Positions 1-7,498 of a stretch of DNA of 18,380 bases are shown here, piece by piece. The stretch comes from an uncultured Clostridia bacterium. Lineage in GTDB: Bacteria > Bacillota > Clostridia > TANB77 > CAG-508. The DNA lies in the NCBI GenBank assembly GCA_944393345.1, contig CALXZW010000016.1:1-18380 (forward strand), written 5' to 3'. The position numbers and the translations under genes are program-made. The notes under the pieces were generated by a model. It was not told the DNA's origin, did no database searches, and was given only the letters and a program-made list of their open reading frames with translations. Numbering within the stretch: the stretch's first letter is position 1; every line of letters begins with the position of its first letter.

Positions 1-1
1 A

Positions 2-664
2 AAAAAAAAAAAAAAAAAAATTTTTAAAAATAAAATAAAAAAAAAAAAAAAAGATAATAAAAAAAAAAAAAAAAAAAAAAATTACTTTTTAGTAAAATTT
101 CAATTAATTTTTTCTATCATTATTTTAATAGTTTTATTATTTTTTACAATGTTTTACTTTTTTACAATTAATTTACAAGCAACTTCATCTTCAAATTTAC
201 TTGCAAATTATAATGTATTAAAATTATATTCTTCTAATAATCCCCATTTGCCAAGTGAGAATCTATATGATATTTGTGGAAGTATTGAAATTCCCAATTT
301 AAATATTCATTACACAATATTTTCTAATATTACTGAAGAACTTTTAAAAATTTCTCCTTGTAAAGTATTTGGTGATATTGGTAAACCCAATAGTAGTATT
401 TGTATTGCTGGTCATAATTATAATAATTCTATGTTTTTTAGTAATATTAATACATTATCATTAAATGATAAGATATTTTTATATGATACTAATGATTTTA
501 GATATATATACACAGTTAATTCTATTTATGAAATTGAAGAAGAAGATTTAACTTCTTTATTAGATTCTAAATTTTTAAATAAACTAATCTTAGTTACTTG
601 TAACAACTTTAATTCTAAAAGGATAATACTTGAAGCAAACAAATATAATAAAAATGATTTGTAA
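2..664 (+). CDS. Sortase, class D-like (5' end outside the window)
   Basis: Cell-surface transpeptidase of the sortase family. The catalytic triad is visible: His in AGHN, Cys in the strand LILVTCNN and Arg in KRIILEA (residues 89, 151 and 158 counted from the ATG at 149), in the usual order and spacing. The ATG at 149 is not convincing as the true start: it has no ribosome site, and the frame stays open back to base 2. That upstream part encodes a lysine-rich stretch and then a hydrophobic helix (about bases 98-165), exactly the cytoplasmic tail plus signal-anchor a sortase should have. I therefore read this as a gene cut by the window edge. The AGHN...TCNN...KRIILEA pattern fits class D better than class A or B, but the class call is tentative. 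No LPXTG-type substrate lies nearby; the next gene downstream is a membrane-anchored DUF1980-like protein that may be cotranscribed (70-base gap, no terminator). Confidence 0.85.
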   Translation, partial: KKKKKKIFKNKIKKKKKDNKKKKKKKNYFLVKFQLIFSIIILIVLLFFTMFYFFTINLQATSSSNLLANYNVLKLYSSNNPHLPSENLYDICGSIEIPNLNIHYTIFSNITEELLKISPCKVFGDIGKPNSSICIAGHNYNNSMFFSNINTLSLNDKIFLYDTNDFRYIYTVNSIYEIEEEDLTSLLDSKFLNKLILVTCNNFNSKRIILEANKYNKNDL

Positions 665-734
665 AATAAATTCTATTATCCATACTTCCATCATATTATT
701 AAACATATGATAAAAAAGAAAAGAGGTTTATAAT

Positions 735-1283
735 ATGTTTGTATATAATTTAAAAATTAATGGAAGTAAAACTTTTAAATATATTTTTATTAGCATTGTA
801 TTAGTTATACTAATAATTGTTGCAGCTGCAATAATCAGAATTTTCATTGGTGCTAGCAATGCCAGTCAAAATTCACCTTGTTCCCCTATGAATGGTGTTT
901 CTCAGATATCTGCTAAAAATTATACTAATATTTTAAAAGCAGTACATGACAATATTGATAATTATGTTGGATTAAAAATTAAATTTACAGGCTATGTATA
1001 TAGAGTTCCAGATTTAAATAAAAATCAATTTATTTTATCACGTAATATGATTATTTCATCAGATTATAAATATGTTGTAGTAGGATTTTTATCCGAATAT
1101 GATAAAGCTTTAGATTTTAAAGATGGGTCTTGGGTAGAAGCAACAGGCGAAATTTATAAAGGTAATTATCATGGTGATATGCCTATTTTAAAAATCACAG
1201 AAATAAAAAACACTAATTGCCCTAATGAAGAATATGTTTATCCTCCTGATGAGAGTTATATTCCTACAGATTCTTTATTATAA
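735..1283 (+). CDS. Membrane-anchored DUF1980-like (YcgQ C-terminal/TIGR03943-type) protein
   Basis: This 182-residue protein has a short N-terminus, one transmembrane helix (about residues 15-40) and an extracytoplasmic domain. Residues about 75-175 match the C-terminal domain of the DUF1980/TIGR03943 (B. subtilis YcgQ) family as I know it: a YVGxxIxFxGYVY strand, NQFILSR, VGFLSE, a WVEATGEI strand and a closing PxxEYVYPP. Together these suggest a small OB-like beta-barrel. Family members usually carry several membrane helices, are encoded beside a permease (YcgR), and often have cysteines after the NQFxLxR strand. Here the permease is absent from the window and that position reads IISSDYKY, without cysteine. 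An AGAGG ribosome site sits 8 bases before the ATG. The substrate is unknown; in B. subtilis the ycgQR pair is under zinc control, but nothing here shows zinc binding. Confidence 0.7.
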   Translation: MFVYNLKINGSKTFKYIFISIVLVILIIVAAAIIRIFIGASNASQNSPCSPMNGVSQISAKNYTNILKAVHDNIDNYVGLKIKFTGYVYRVPDLNKNQFILSRNMIISSDYKYVVVGFLSEYDKALDFKDGSWVEATGEIYKGNYHGDMPILKITEIKNTNCPNEEYVYPPDESYIPTDSLL

Positions 1284-1310
1284 AAAAATATATAATACTT
1301 TTATGCAAAG

Positions 1311-1342
1311 AAAAAATTGAGGCATTTAATCCTCAATTTTTT
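1311..1342. terminator. Bidirectional rho-independent terminator
   Basis: A 12-base arm AAAAAATTGAGG and its exact complement CCTCAATTTTTT flank an 8-base loop. The A-tract on one side and T-tract on the other make it work in both directions, which fits its place between the convergent DUF1980-like gene (+) and the DUF84 gene (-). Confidence 0.88.
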
Positions 1343-1347
1343 CTAAA

Positions 1348-1851
1348 TCATTTCAAGAGATTTCTGTAAGCTAACGCTAGTTCAGTCGCTTGCATTACGG
1401 ATATCTTCCGTGAATGAGACGTACCTAAAAGTTCTTCGATACTGTTTATACCTTTTCCTCTAAGGTAACTATCAAGAGTATTGTTTTTAATTTTCTCAAT
1501 ATCCTCCGTAGGGATTAACCAACCAGAACTTTTTCCCCATAAGCACTTTTTCAATTTAGTGTCAAATATGCATACAACCTGTACATTGAAATACAAGTCA
1601 AGTACATTTTCTATGCCTGCTTCACAACTAATGTAGAAATCCATTTGTGGAAAATCACTTTGTATTTTCTCTACTCTGTTAAATGCTCCTATATAAGTTT
1701 CTTCTCTCATTGGTTGTTCTGGTACTCCAGACTCTGTTGCTTTGAAATAAAATTCAATTTCAGACTTTTCAATATTGAATGTCCGCGAAATTGCTTCTAT
1801 TATTCCGTTTATTTTCTCTGAAGAACTTGTAGCAATTGCAACTTTTAACAT
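1348..1851 (-). CDS. DUF84/YjjX-type inosine/xanthosine triphosphatase
   Basis: Probable house-cleaning phosphatase that hydrolyses non-canonical purine triphosphates (ITP, XTP), preventing their incorporation into nucleic acid. The family pattern is clear: the N-terminal strand VAIATSSSEKINGI (Rossmann-like nucleotide loop, residues 4-17), SGVPEQPMREE (41-51), FNRVEK, and the acidic core strand DFYISCEAGIE (71-81). The length, 167 residues, suits the family. The start is the ATG at 1851, because a perfect AAAGGAGG lies just before it; a TTG 21 bases upstream is in frame but overlaps that ribosome site. It has its own strong promoter and ends at a bidirectional terminator, so it is a single-gene unit. 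Its base composition stands out: lines I counted by hand ran about 30-42% GC, against about 27% in typical neighbours, suggesting acquisition by transfer. The exact substrate is inferred from the family. Confidence 0.82.
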   Translation of the reverse strand: MLKVAIATSSSEKINGIIEAISRTFNIEKSEIEFYFKATESGVPEQPMREETYIGAFNRVEKIQSDFPQMDFYISCEAGIENVLDLYFNVQVVCIFDTKLKKCLWGKSSGWLIPTEDIEKIKNNTLDSYLRGKGINSIEELLGTSHSRKISVMQATELALAYRNLLK

Positions 1852-1895
1852 CAGTTGCTTCCTCCTTTGCAAAATTAATTTTTAATTATACTTTT

Positions 1896-1924
1896 ATTAT
1901 ATCACTTCTTTGTTGTTTTTTCAA
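1896..1924 (-). promoter_or_regulatory. Promoter of the DUF84 NTPase gene
   Basis: On the minus strand, TTGAAA (1919-1924), a 17-base spacer and TATAAT (1896-1901), the latter preceded by TGA to give an extended -10. This is a near-consensus vegetative promoter. The -35 box begins 2 bases after the stop codon of the upstream gene at 1927, and no terminator separates the two. Confidence 0.82.
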
Positions 1925-1926
1925 TA

Positions 1927-3018
1927 TTATTCGCCTTTATAACCATCTACTTTCCAATTACGAGGAGCAATTTTTTCATATGCTGCAAAATTAGTATCAT
2001 CTCTTTCTAATTCTTCTTTATCAAATTGTCGTAATATCATTTTATCTACATCTATTATATAATCTTGCCCATCAACATTTACTAGTAAACATCTAACACA
2101 TCTTGTTGTTCTATTATCATTTTCTTTTAATATCTTCCATACTTTTTTCCTTGCTTCTGGACCTAATTTAATATCTACTATTTCTTTCATATATTCAAAT
2201 AGTCCTTGTGAATCAATATCATATTTTTCTTTTAATATTTGTATTGCATTTCTTAAAAAAATTATATCTTCTGGTTCTGTTATTTGATTATCACTATATG
2301 TTTTTAATGTACTTTGAACATTATCTATTTCTGTTTCTATTTTATTTATGGAATCATTACTTTTTCCCTCATTGAATTTATTCAATGCATTTGTAAATTT
2401 ATTTTCTTTATCTTGCAAAATTTTTATTCCTTGTGCAGTTAGTCCTGTCTTTATTCTTGTTAAATCCTTTATATTACTAAAATCATCTGGATCTAAAGTT
2501 ATACTATATTCACTACAAGTTAATCCAACAAAATAATGAGTAAGCCCTTTATCATAAAAAATGCAAATATTAAAATCTTCATTATTTTGAAATAATTCTG
2601 TCAATGATTCAGCAAGATTTCTAGCTAATTCATAGCAAACTCTTCTATTATGTTGTTCTCTATTCTTTTTCCATTCTTGGTTTGTTGCTCTTCCATATCC
2701 ATCTGGTACACTAAATGAGTCATCATCTTGCTTTTGAATATATGATATTAAGTTATCATCATATATATATTTTTGACATATCTTTTCATATATTGATAAT
2801 ATTTTATCTTCATCACTCAATTGATTATTTTGAAACAATTGCTTAACGAATATTCTAATATCTTCATCTTCTATTTCCCATTCTACTGCATCATATTCTG
2901 TATTTAAACTTGTTGAGTCTTCTTTTTCTTTATCTTTTGGATTTAATATTGTTGTGTGTTTCCTTCTAAAAGATAAGCTAACTAAGTTATTTAATTTATT
3001 AAGTTTTTCAATATTCAT
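1927..3018 (-). CDS. Transglutaminase-like fold protein, paralogue A
   Basis: I do not recognise a named family. The 363-residue protein has no signal peptide or membrane helix. Residues 65-180 carry the pattern of a transglutaminase-like cysteine-hydrolase core: a helix DKILSIYEKICQKYIYDD (71-88), then NRRVCYELAR with Cys128 at the start of a helix, then THYFVGL with His161, then YSITLDPDDF with Asp176. This Cys-His-Asp order and spacing is what the superfamily uses for catalysis. A conserved stretch IKDLTRIKTGLTAQGIKIL (183-201) follows, then a Lys/Asn-rich linker and a C-terminal domain (about 265-340) containing RCVRCLLVNVDGQDYIIDVDK. It is the last gene of a three-gene minus-strand operon, 47 bases after its paralogue B, with an AGAGGAG ribosome site. 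Function is unknown; protease, peptidase or inactive binding fold are all possible. Confidence 0.6.
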   Translation of the reverse strand: MNIEKLNKLNNLVSLSFRRKHTTILNPKDKEKEDSTSLNTEYDAVEWEIEDEDIRIFVKQLFQNNQLSDEDKILSIYEKICQKYIYDDNLISYIQKQDDDSFSVPDGYGRATNQEWKKNREQHNRRVCYELARNLAESLTELFQNNEDFNICIFYDKGLTHYFVGLTCSEYSITLDPDDFSNIKDLTRIKTGLTAQGIKILQDKENKFTNALNKFNEGKSNDSINKIETEIDNVQSTLKTYSDNQITEPEDIIFLRNAIQILKEKYDIDSQGLFEYMKEIVDIKLGPEARKKVWKILKENDNRTTRCVRCLLVNVDGQDYIIDVDKMILRQFDKEELERDDTNFAAYEKIAPRNWKVDGYKGE

Positions 3019-3065
3019 ATTAAATTCTCCTCTTATCTAAACAATTAAATTCATTATATAATAAT

Positions 3066-4082
3066 TTATCCACCATAATAATGGTACTGATTTTCTTCTG
3101 GATTAAATACAAAAATCTTTCTATCTAGATCCTCTTTATTAATAGTTTTTAATGTTTTTTCTATGCTATCTAGTAAATAAGTTTTAGCATTAAAATTAAA
3201 AATTAAGCATCTAACATATCTTTTTTCATTACTGTCTTTAACTTCTCTCCATATTTTTTCTATTTCAATTTCTTCATGTTCTATTTTGGCTCTCATATAT
3301 TCAAGAAATCCTTGGGAATCAATATTATAGCTTTTTAATATATCTATTACAGAATTGAAATATTTGATAATATCTTCATCTTTTTTATTATTTTTTAATT
3401 TTTCTACTTCTTCTAAATCATTTAGCTTATTCATATTAAATTTATTAATAGACTTTTGAAAAATCCCCAATTCATCTCTTAATATTTTTATTCCATTAAT
3501 AGTTAAACCTAATTTCATTCTTGTAAGGTCTTTTATATTATTAAAATCATCTAAATCTAAAATAATACTATATTCCTTACCTGTTAAACCTACAACATAA
3601 TGTAAATTTTCTTTATCTCCTACCATAAAAGCTTCTAACTCTTTATCTTCTTTTTTTAATAATTCATTTATTGCTTTAGCATAAAATCTCGCAAATTCAT
3701 AGCATACTCTCCTATTATGCTTCTTTCGATTATTTTTCCAAGTTTCATCAACTATTCTTCCATACCAATCTACAGCTATATATTTAATGTTATTTAAATC
3801 ACTAGTATCCCTTTTAAAAAAATACAATACATTGTCATCATATATATAATTCAAACATATATACTTATAAATACTTAGAATTTTCTCTTCAAAATCTAAT
3901 GAATTTTCTTTTAAAAGTTTATTTACTAATTCTTCAACATTATCATCTAATTCCCATTTTACTTGATCATATTCTATCCAATCTTCCGTCAATTTTCTTC
4001 CTGGTTCTAATATTATTTTGTAATCTCCTTCAAGATTTTGATTCAATTCATCATAAAATTTTTTTATATACTCGTCCTTCAT
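3066..4082 (-). CDS. Transglutaminase-like fold protein, paralogue B
   Basis: This 338-residue protein is a tandem-duplicate relative of the next gene downstream. The aligned blocks are the same: EEKILSIYKYICLNYIYDD (65-83), HNRRVCYEFAR with Cys127, LHYVVGL with His161, YSIILDLDDF with Asp176, IKDLTRMKLGLTINGIKIL (183-201), DSQGFLEYM, and the C-terminal YVRCLIFNFNAKTYLLD. The candidate Cys-His-Asp triad is kept in both copies although flanking sequence has diverged widely, so both are probably functional. No signal peptide or membrane helix is visible, so a cytoplasmic role is likely. The ATG has a strong AAGGAGG. It lies 35 bases after the 110-aa gene and 47 bases before paralogue A. I infer the transglutaminase-like assignment from the motif pattern, not from a recognised match. 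Confidence 0.6.
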   Translation of the reverse strand: MKDEYIKKFYDELNQNLEGDYKIILEPGRKLTEDWIEYDQVKWELDDNVEELVNKLLKENSLDFEEKILSIYKYICLNYIYDDNVLYFFKRDTSDLNNIKYIAVDWYGRIVDETWKNNRKKHNRRVCYEFARFYAKAINELLKKEDKELEAFMVGDKENLHYVVGLTGKEYSIILDLDDFNNIKDLTRMKLGLTINGIKILRDELGIFQKSINKFNMNKLNDLEEVEKLKNNKKDEDIIKYFNSVIDILKSYNIDSQGFLEYMRAKIEHEEIEIEKIWREVKDSNEKRYVRCLIFNFNAKTYLLDSIEKTLKTINKEDLDRKIFVFNPEENQYHYYGG

Positions 4083-4117
4083 ATAGAAATCCTCCTTATT
4101 TTTAAATTATATATTAA

Positions 4118-4450
4118 TTATTTATTTCTTTTTTTAAATATATCATCTTTATCATATAAAGTATATTTAATAATTATACTTTTGTCATCTTTATTAATTT
4201 TACCTCTATTTACTAAATCATAAAACATCTTTTGAGAAGTTAATTTTTTATATACATCTTCTAAATTCTCTTGTTTAACACCAACATTTTTTAAAATTGT
4301 ATAAGCTTCTTGTTTACTAATTTTAAAAAAAACAGTTTCATCTTCTAAAAATTTACGTATTTTCATATTTTCATCATAATTACTATTTTTATCTTTTAAT
4401 AATTTTAACATTGCTTCATTCATAATGGTAATAACTTTAAATTCATTCAT
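4118..4450 (-). CDS. Small conserved-looking protein of unknown function (first gene of operon)
   Basis: This 110-residue protein is highly charged and predicted mostly helical, without membrane segment or signal peptide. A compact central part (about residues 45-85) with ETVFFKISKQEAYTILKNVGV and a following LEDVYKKLTS...FYDLVNRGKI looks like a small helical domain, possibly winged-helix-like, but I cannot name a family. An AAGGAGAAATATCAAATG start signal is good, and a TTGACA promoter lies about 100 bases upstream. It is the promoter-proximal gene of the operon with the two transglutaminase-like paralogues, so it could be their regulator, partner or substrate; that is inference from position only. 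Confidence 0.6.
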   Translation of the reverse strand: MNEFKVITIMNEAMLKLLKDKNSNYDENMKIRKFLEDETVFFKISKQEAYTILKNVGVKQENLEDVYKKLTSQKMFYDLVNRGKINKDDKSIIIKYTLYDKDDIFKKRNK

Positions 4451-4547
4451 TTGATATTTCTCCTTTTTTTATTTTAAAACTTAATTAGCAGTAATAAATC
4501 AATATTTGCAGTTAATTTTATAATTTTGTTTTTGTGCTTTTATTTAA

Positions 4548-4577
4548 TTTATAACATAAAAAACATTTAACTGTCAA
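4548..4577 (-). promoter_or_regulatory. Promoter of the transglutaminase-like operon
   Basis: On the minus strand, a perfect TTGACA (4572-4577), an 18-base spacer and TATAAA (4548-4553). It would start a transcript about 90 bases before the 110-aa gene. It is divergent from the guaA promoter. Confidence 0.72.
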
Positions 4578-4584
4578 TGATTTT

Positions 4585-4599
4585 ATGGAAACGTTTTCT
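4585..4599. promoter_or_regulatory. cre-like / LacI-family operator between divergent promoters
   Basis: ATGGAAACGTTTTCT agrees with the Gram-positive CcpA cre consensus WTGNAARCGNWWWCA at 14 of 15 positions; only the last base differs. The core GGAAAC-GTTTTC is also nearly a perfect palindrome about a central CG, the hallmark of LacI-family operators. It lies 7 bases upstream of the minus-strand -35 box and 18 bases upstream of the guaA -35 box, a place suited to activation or shared control rather than road-block repression. CcpA or another LacI-family regulator could be the binder; no such gene is in the window. Confidence 0.6.
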
Positions 4600-4617
4600 G
4601 TTTACATGTAAGTTTTA

Positions 4618-4646
4618 TTTACTTTTTTCGTTATATATGATAAAAT
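4618..4646 (+). promoter_or_regulatory. Promoter of guaA
   Basis: TTTACT (4618-4623), a 17-base spacer and TAAAAT (4641-4646) preceded by TGA, an extended -10. Transcription would begin near 4652, downstream of an in-frame ATG at 4577, so guaA must start later and has a leader of only about 45 bases. Confidence 0.68.
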
Positions 4647-4696
4647 ATTTATATGTTATTAATAAATGTAATGGTTGGAAAGGAATGATTATAAAT

Positions 4697-6235
4697 ATGA
4701 AAAATAATGAACTAATTTTAATACTAGATTTTGGTGGGCAATATAATCAATTAATCGCTAGACGTGTAAGAGAATGTAATGTATACTCAGAAGTTGTACC
4801 TTACAATATCTCAATTGAGAAAATCAAAGAAAAAAATCCTAAAGGAATCATTTTTACTGGCGGACCTGCTAGTGTTTATGGCGAAAATTCTCCAAAATGC
4901 TCAGAAGAAATATTTAATTTAGAGATACCTGTTTTAGGAATATGCTATGGTATGCAATTAATGACACATGCTTTAGGTGGAAAAGTTGCAAGAGCTGATA
5001 AAAGAGAGTATGGTACTACTATAGTTAATATTGATAACTCTTCTTTACTTTTTAAAGGATTTGAAAATACTAATGGATTTTTAATGAGTCATACAGATTA
5101 TGTTGAAATATTACCAGAAGGATTTAGAAATATAGGTTCTACAGATTCTTGTCCTAATGCTGCTATAGAAAATACTTCTAAAAAACTTTATGGCATTCAA
5201 TTTCATCCAGAAGTAAATAATTCTATAAATGGTACTTTAGTAATTAACAACTTTTTATTTAACATCTGTAACTGCTCAGGGGACTGGCAAATTTCTTCTT
5301 TTGTTGATGAAAGCATTAAGAACTTAAAAGAAAAAATTGGAAATAAAAAAGCTTTATGCGCACTTTCTGGAGGTGTTGATTCCTCAGTTGCTGCTGTCTT
5401 ATTAAGCAAAGCTATTGGTAAAAACTTAACATGTATTTTTGTTGATCACGGATTACTTCGTAAAAATGAAGGTGATGAAGTTGAAAATATATTTAGAAAT
5501 CAATTTGATATAAATTTAATAAGGGTAAACGCAAAAGATAGATTTTTAAACAAACTTTCTGGTGTAACAGATCCTGAAAGAAAAAGAAAAATTATTGGTG
5601 AAGAATTTATAAGAGTTTTTGAGGAAGAAGCAAAAAAAATTGGAACTATTGACTTTCTAGTACAAGGAACCATTTATCCTGATGTAATAGAAAGTGGATT
5701 AGGTAAGAGTTCTGTAATTAAAAGTCATCATAATGTTGGTGGTCTTCCTGATTATGTAGATTTCAAAGAAATAGTTGAACCTTTAAGAGATTTATTTAAA
5801 GATGAAGTTAGAAAAACAGGCTTGGAATTAGGAATTCCAGAAAACCTTGTATTCAGGCAACCTTTCCCTGGTCCTGGTCTTGCTATAAGGATTATTGGAG
5901 ATATTACAGATGATAAACTTTCAATTTTAAAAGAAGCAGATAGTATCTTTAGAGAAGAAATAGCAAATGCAGGTTTACACAAAAATATAAATCAATATTT
6001 TGCAGTACTAACAAATTTAAAATCTGTTGGAGTTATGGGAGATGAAAGAACCTATGATTATACAATAGCTCTTCGTGCAGTTGAAACAACAGATTTCATG
6101 ACAGGTGTTTGGAGCAAAATTCCTTATGAAATATTAGAAAAAGTTTCAAGTAGAATTGTAAATGAAGTTAATCATGTTAATAGAGTTGTTTATGATATAA
6201 CTTCAAAACCACCTGCAACTATTGAATGGGAATAA
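4697..6235 (+). CDS. guaA: GMP synthase (glutamine-hydrolysing)
   Basis: Converts XMP to GMP using glutamine and ATP, the last step of guanine nucleotide synthesis, in the cytoplasm. The N-terminal class I amidotransferase domain shows DFGGQYNQLIARRVRE (11-26), the nucleophile Cys83 in GICYGMQ, and His170/Glu172 in QFHPEV. The ATP-pyrophosphatase domain has the P-loop SGGVDSS (224-230), and the C-terminal dimerisation domain ends in the invariant KPPATIEWE. From the ATG at 4697 the product is 512 residues, the usual length. An ATG at 4685 is possible but would sit directly on the AAAGGA ribosome site, and the frame's earlier ATG at 4577 lies upstream of the promoter. It is transcribed alone, with a strong terminator. 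Gene assignment is secure; the start is slightly less so. Confidence 0.96.
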   Translation: MKNNELILILDFGGQYNQLIARRVRECNVYSEVVPYNISIEKIKEKNPKGIIFTGGPASVYGENSPKCSEEIFNLEIPVLGICYGMQLMTHALGGKVARADKREYGTTIVNIDNSSLLFKGFENTNGFLMSHTDYVEILPEGFRNIGSTDSCPNAAIENTSKKLYGIQFHPEVNNSINGTLVINNFLFNICNCSGDWQISSFVDESIKNLKEKIGNKKALCALSGGVDSSVAAVLLSKAIGKNLTCIFVDHGLLRKNEGDEVENIFRNQFDINLIRVNAKDRFLNKLSGVTDPERKRKIIGEEFIRVFEEEAKKIGTIDFLVQGTIYPDVIESGLGKSSVIKSHHNVGGLPDYVDFKEIVEPLRDLFKDEVRKTGLELGIPENLVFRQPFPGPGLAIRIIGDITDDKLSILKEADSIFREEIANAGLHKNINQYFAVLTNLKSVGVMGDERTYDYTIALRAVETTDFMTGVWSKIPYEILEKVSSRIVNEVNHVNRVVYDITSKPPATIEWE

Positions 6236-6250
6236 TATATTAAATAGATA

Positions 6251-6292
6251 AAATCACATAGTATAATCTAAAATTTACTATGTGATTTTTTT
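6251..6292 (+). terminator. Terminator after guaA
   Basis: A perfect 13-base stem (AAATCACATAGTA, 6251-6263, with TACTATGTGATTT, 6276-6288) and a 12-base loop are followed by a T-run to 6292. A short A-run on the left may also let it serve the convergent gene ending at 6371. Confidence 0.9.
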
Positions 6293-6370
6293 CATATATA
6301 GCAAGTTGAATTTTTTATATTCTTTCACTAATAATCAATTCATTTTGTATACATTGTTAAACCGATTTTC

Positions 6371-7468
6371 TTATTTTTTGTCAAAAATAGTTTTAAAAAC
6401 ACCTTGGTCTATTAAACTTGCAAAAATATTTTTAAAAATTATTAAAACTATTGGTCCAATTAGCAAACCAATTATTCCTATAATCTTAAATCCCGTATAC
6501 ATTGCTATTAAAGTAAAAATAGGATGAACTCCTATATTTTTACTTACTAATTTAGGTTCTAAAATTTGTCTTACTATAGACATTATTATTAATAGTACTA
6601 TTATTGCTATTCCTAAAGTTATATCTCCATTTATTGATGCAATAATTGCCCATGGAATCATTACACTACCAGATCCTAATATTGGTAAAGCATCAACAAA
6701 TCCTATAAACAAAGCCATTAATAATGGATATTTTACATTGAAATTCATAAATTCTAAAATATATAATCCTACTAAAGAAATAATAAATGATATTAATACT
6801 AATGTTGCTTCTGCTTTTAGATACCCCCCTAATGTTTTTATTAATTCTCGTAAATGTGATCCCATTTTTTTTACCCACATTTTAGGTAGATGATATTCTA
6901 TTTGATCAATTATATATATTTTATCTACACAAATAAAATAAAGAGCTACAACAGTAATTCCAACACAAATAGCAATAGATGGTAAACTTGTTAATAAATT
7001 AATTACACCCGTTAATAAATTTCTCACCCATATTGTTATATTTTCTAATACATCACCTGTTGAATTTTGTATTACTTCTAAAACTTCATTTGATACCTTA
7101 ATTTTATCAAAATTAAAACTATTAATTAAATTTTTTATTTGTGCATATCCTTTATCTATATAATCATTTATACTTTGCAATAAACTAGATGATTCAGAAA
7201 ATAATGTTATAGCAATCCAAGATAAACTTCCAATAAGAATAATAGAAACTATAACAAAAATTATAATTGAACTTGTTCTTCTTGTAAAATTTGTTTTTTT
7301 CATTATGTATTTAATTGCTGGTTCAATCATTAATGCTATTATAAATGCTACTAAAAAAGGCATATAGAAAATTGAAAGTTTTAATGCTATATACATCCCA
7401 ATTAGCAATAACAAAACATATAAAATATTTTTAATTACTCTTGTCCAATAAGACATATTAATTATCAC
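6371..7468 (-). CDS. AI-2E family / YtvI-like polytopic membrane protein
   Basis: The 365-residue protein belongs to the AI-2E transporter family (PF01594), a group of roughly eight-helix membrane proteins that includes sporulation protein YtvI and putative autoinducer or ion exporters. Visible are paired N-terminal helices (about 10-50), a third near 63-90, a long extracytoplasmic segment (about 90-140), and the family's conserved end: GFVDALPILGSG, then a helix, EPKLVSKNIGVHP, TLIAMYTGFKIIGIIGLLIGPI. The start decision is notable: GGAGG lies 5 bases before a GTG at 7468 but 17 bases before the in-frame ATG at 7456, so the GTG is favoured. The transported substrate cannot be told from sequence, and the family name should not be read as evidence for AI-2 export. 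The next gene upstream, on the same strand, is a CBS protein 73 bases away with a hairpin between them. Confidence 0.85.
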   Translation of the reverse strand: MIINMSYWTRVIKNILYVLLLLIGMYIALKLSIFYMPFLVAFIIALMIEPAIKYIMKKTNFTRRTSSIIIFVIVSIILIGSLSWIAITLFSESSSLLQSINDYIDKGYAQIKNLINSFNFDKIKVSNEVLEVIQNSTGDVLENITIWVRNLLTGVINLLTSLPSIAICVGITVVALYFICVDKIYIIDQIEYHLPKMWVKKMGSHLRELIKTLGGYLKAEATLVLISFIISLVGLYILEFMNFNVKYPLLMALFIGFVDALPILGSGSVMIPWAIIASINGDITLGIAIIVLLIIMSIVRQILEPKLVSKNIGVHPIFTLIAMYTGFKIIGIIGLLIGPIVLIIFKNIFASLIDQGVFKTIFDKK

Positions 7469-7498
7469 AAATTCCTCCTATATACCTATTTTTAACCA

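Noticed and set aside
690..711. Short inverted repeat ATCATAT...ATATGAT between the sortase and DUF1980-like genes as a terminator
   Set aside because: The stem is only 7 AT-rich bases and is followed on the plus strand by A, not T.
4451..4696. Possible purine, PRPP or guanine riboswitch ahead of guaA
   Set aside because: The predicted transcript leader is only about 45 bases and shows no three-way-junction pairing or terminator hairpin.
4577..4696. N-terminal extension of GuaA from the ATG at 4577
   Set aside because: It starts upstream of the promoter, has no ribosome site, and the standard GuaA N-terminus begins at 4697.
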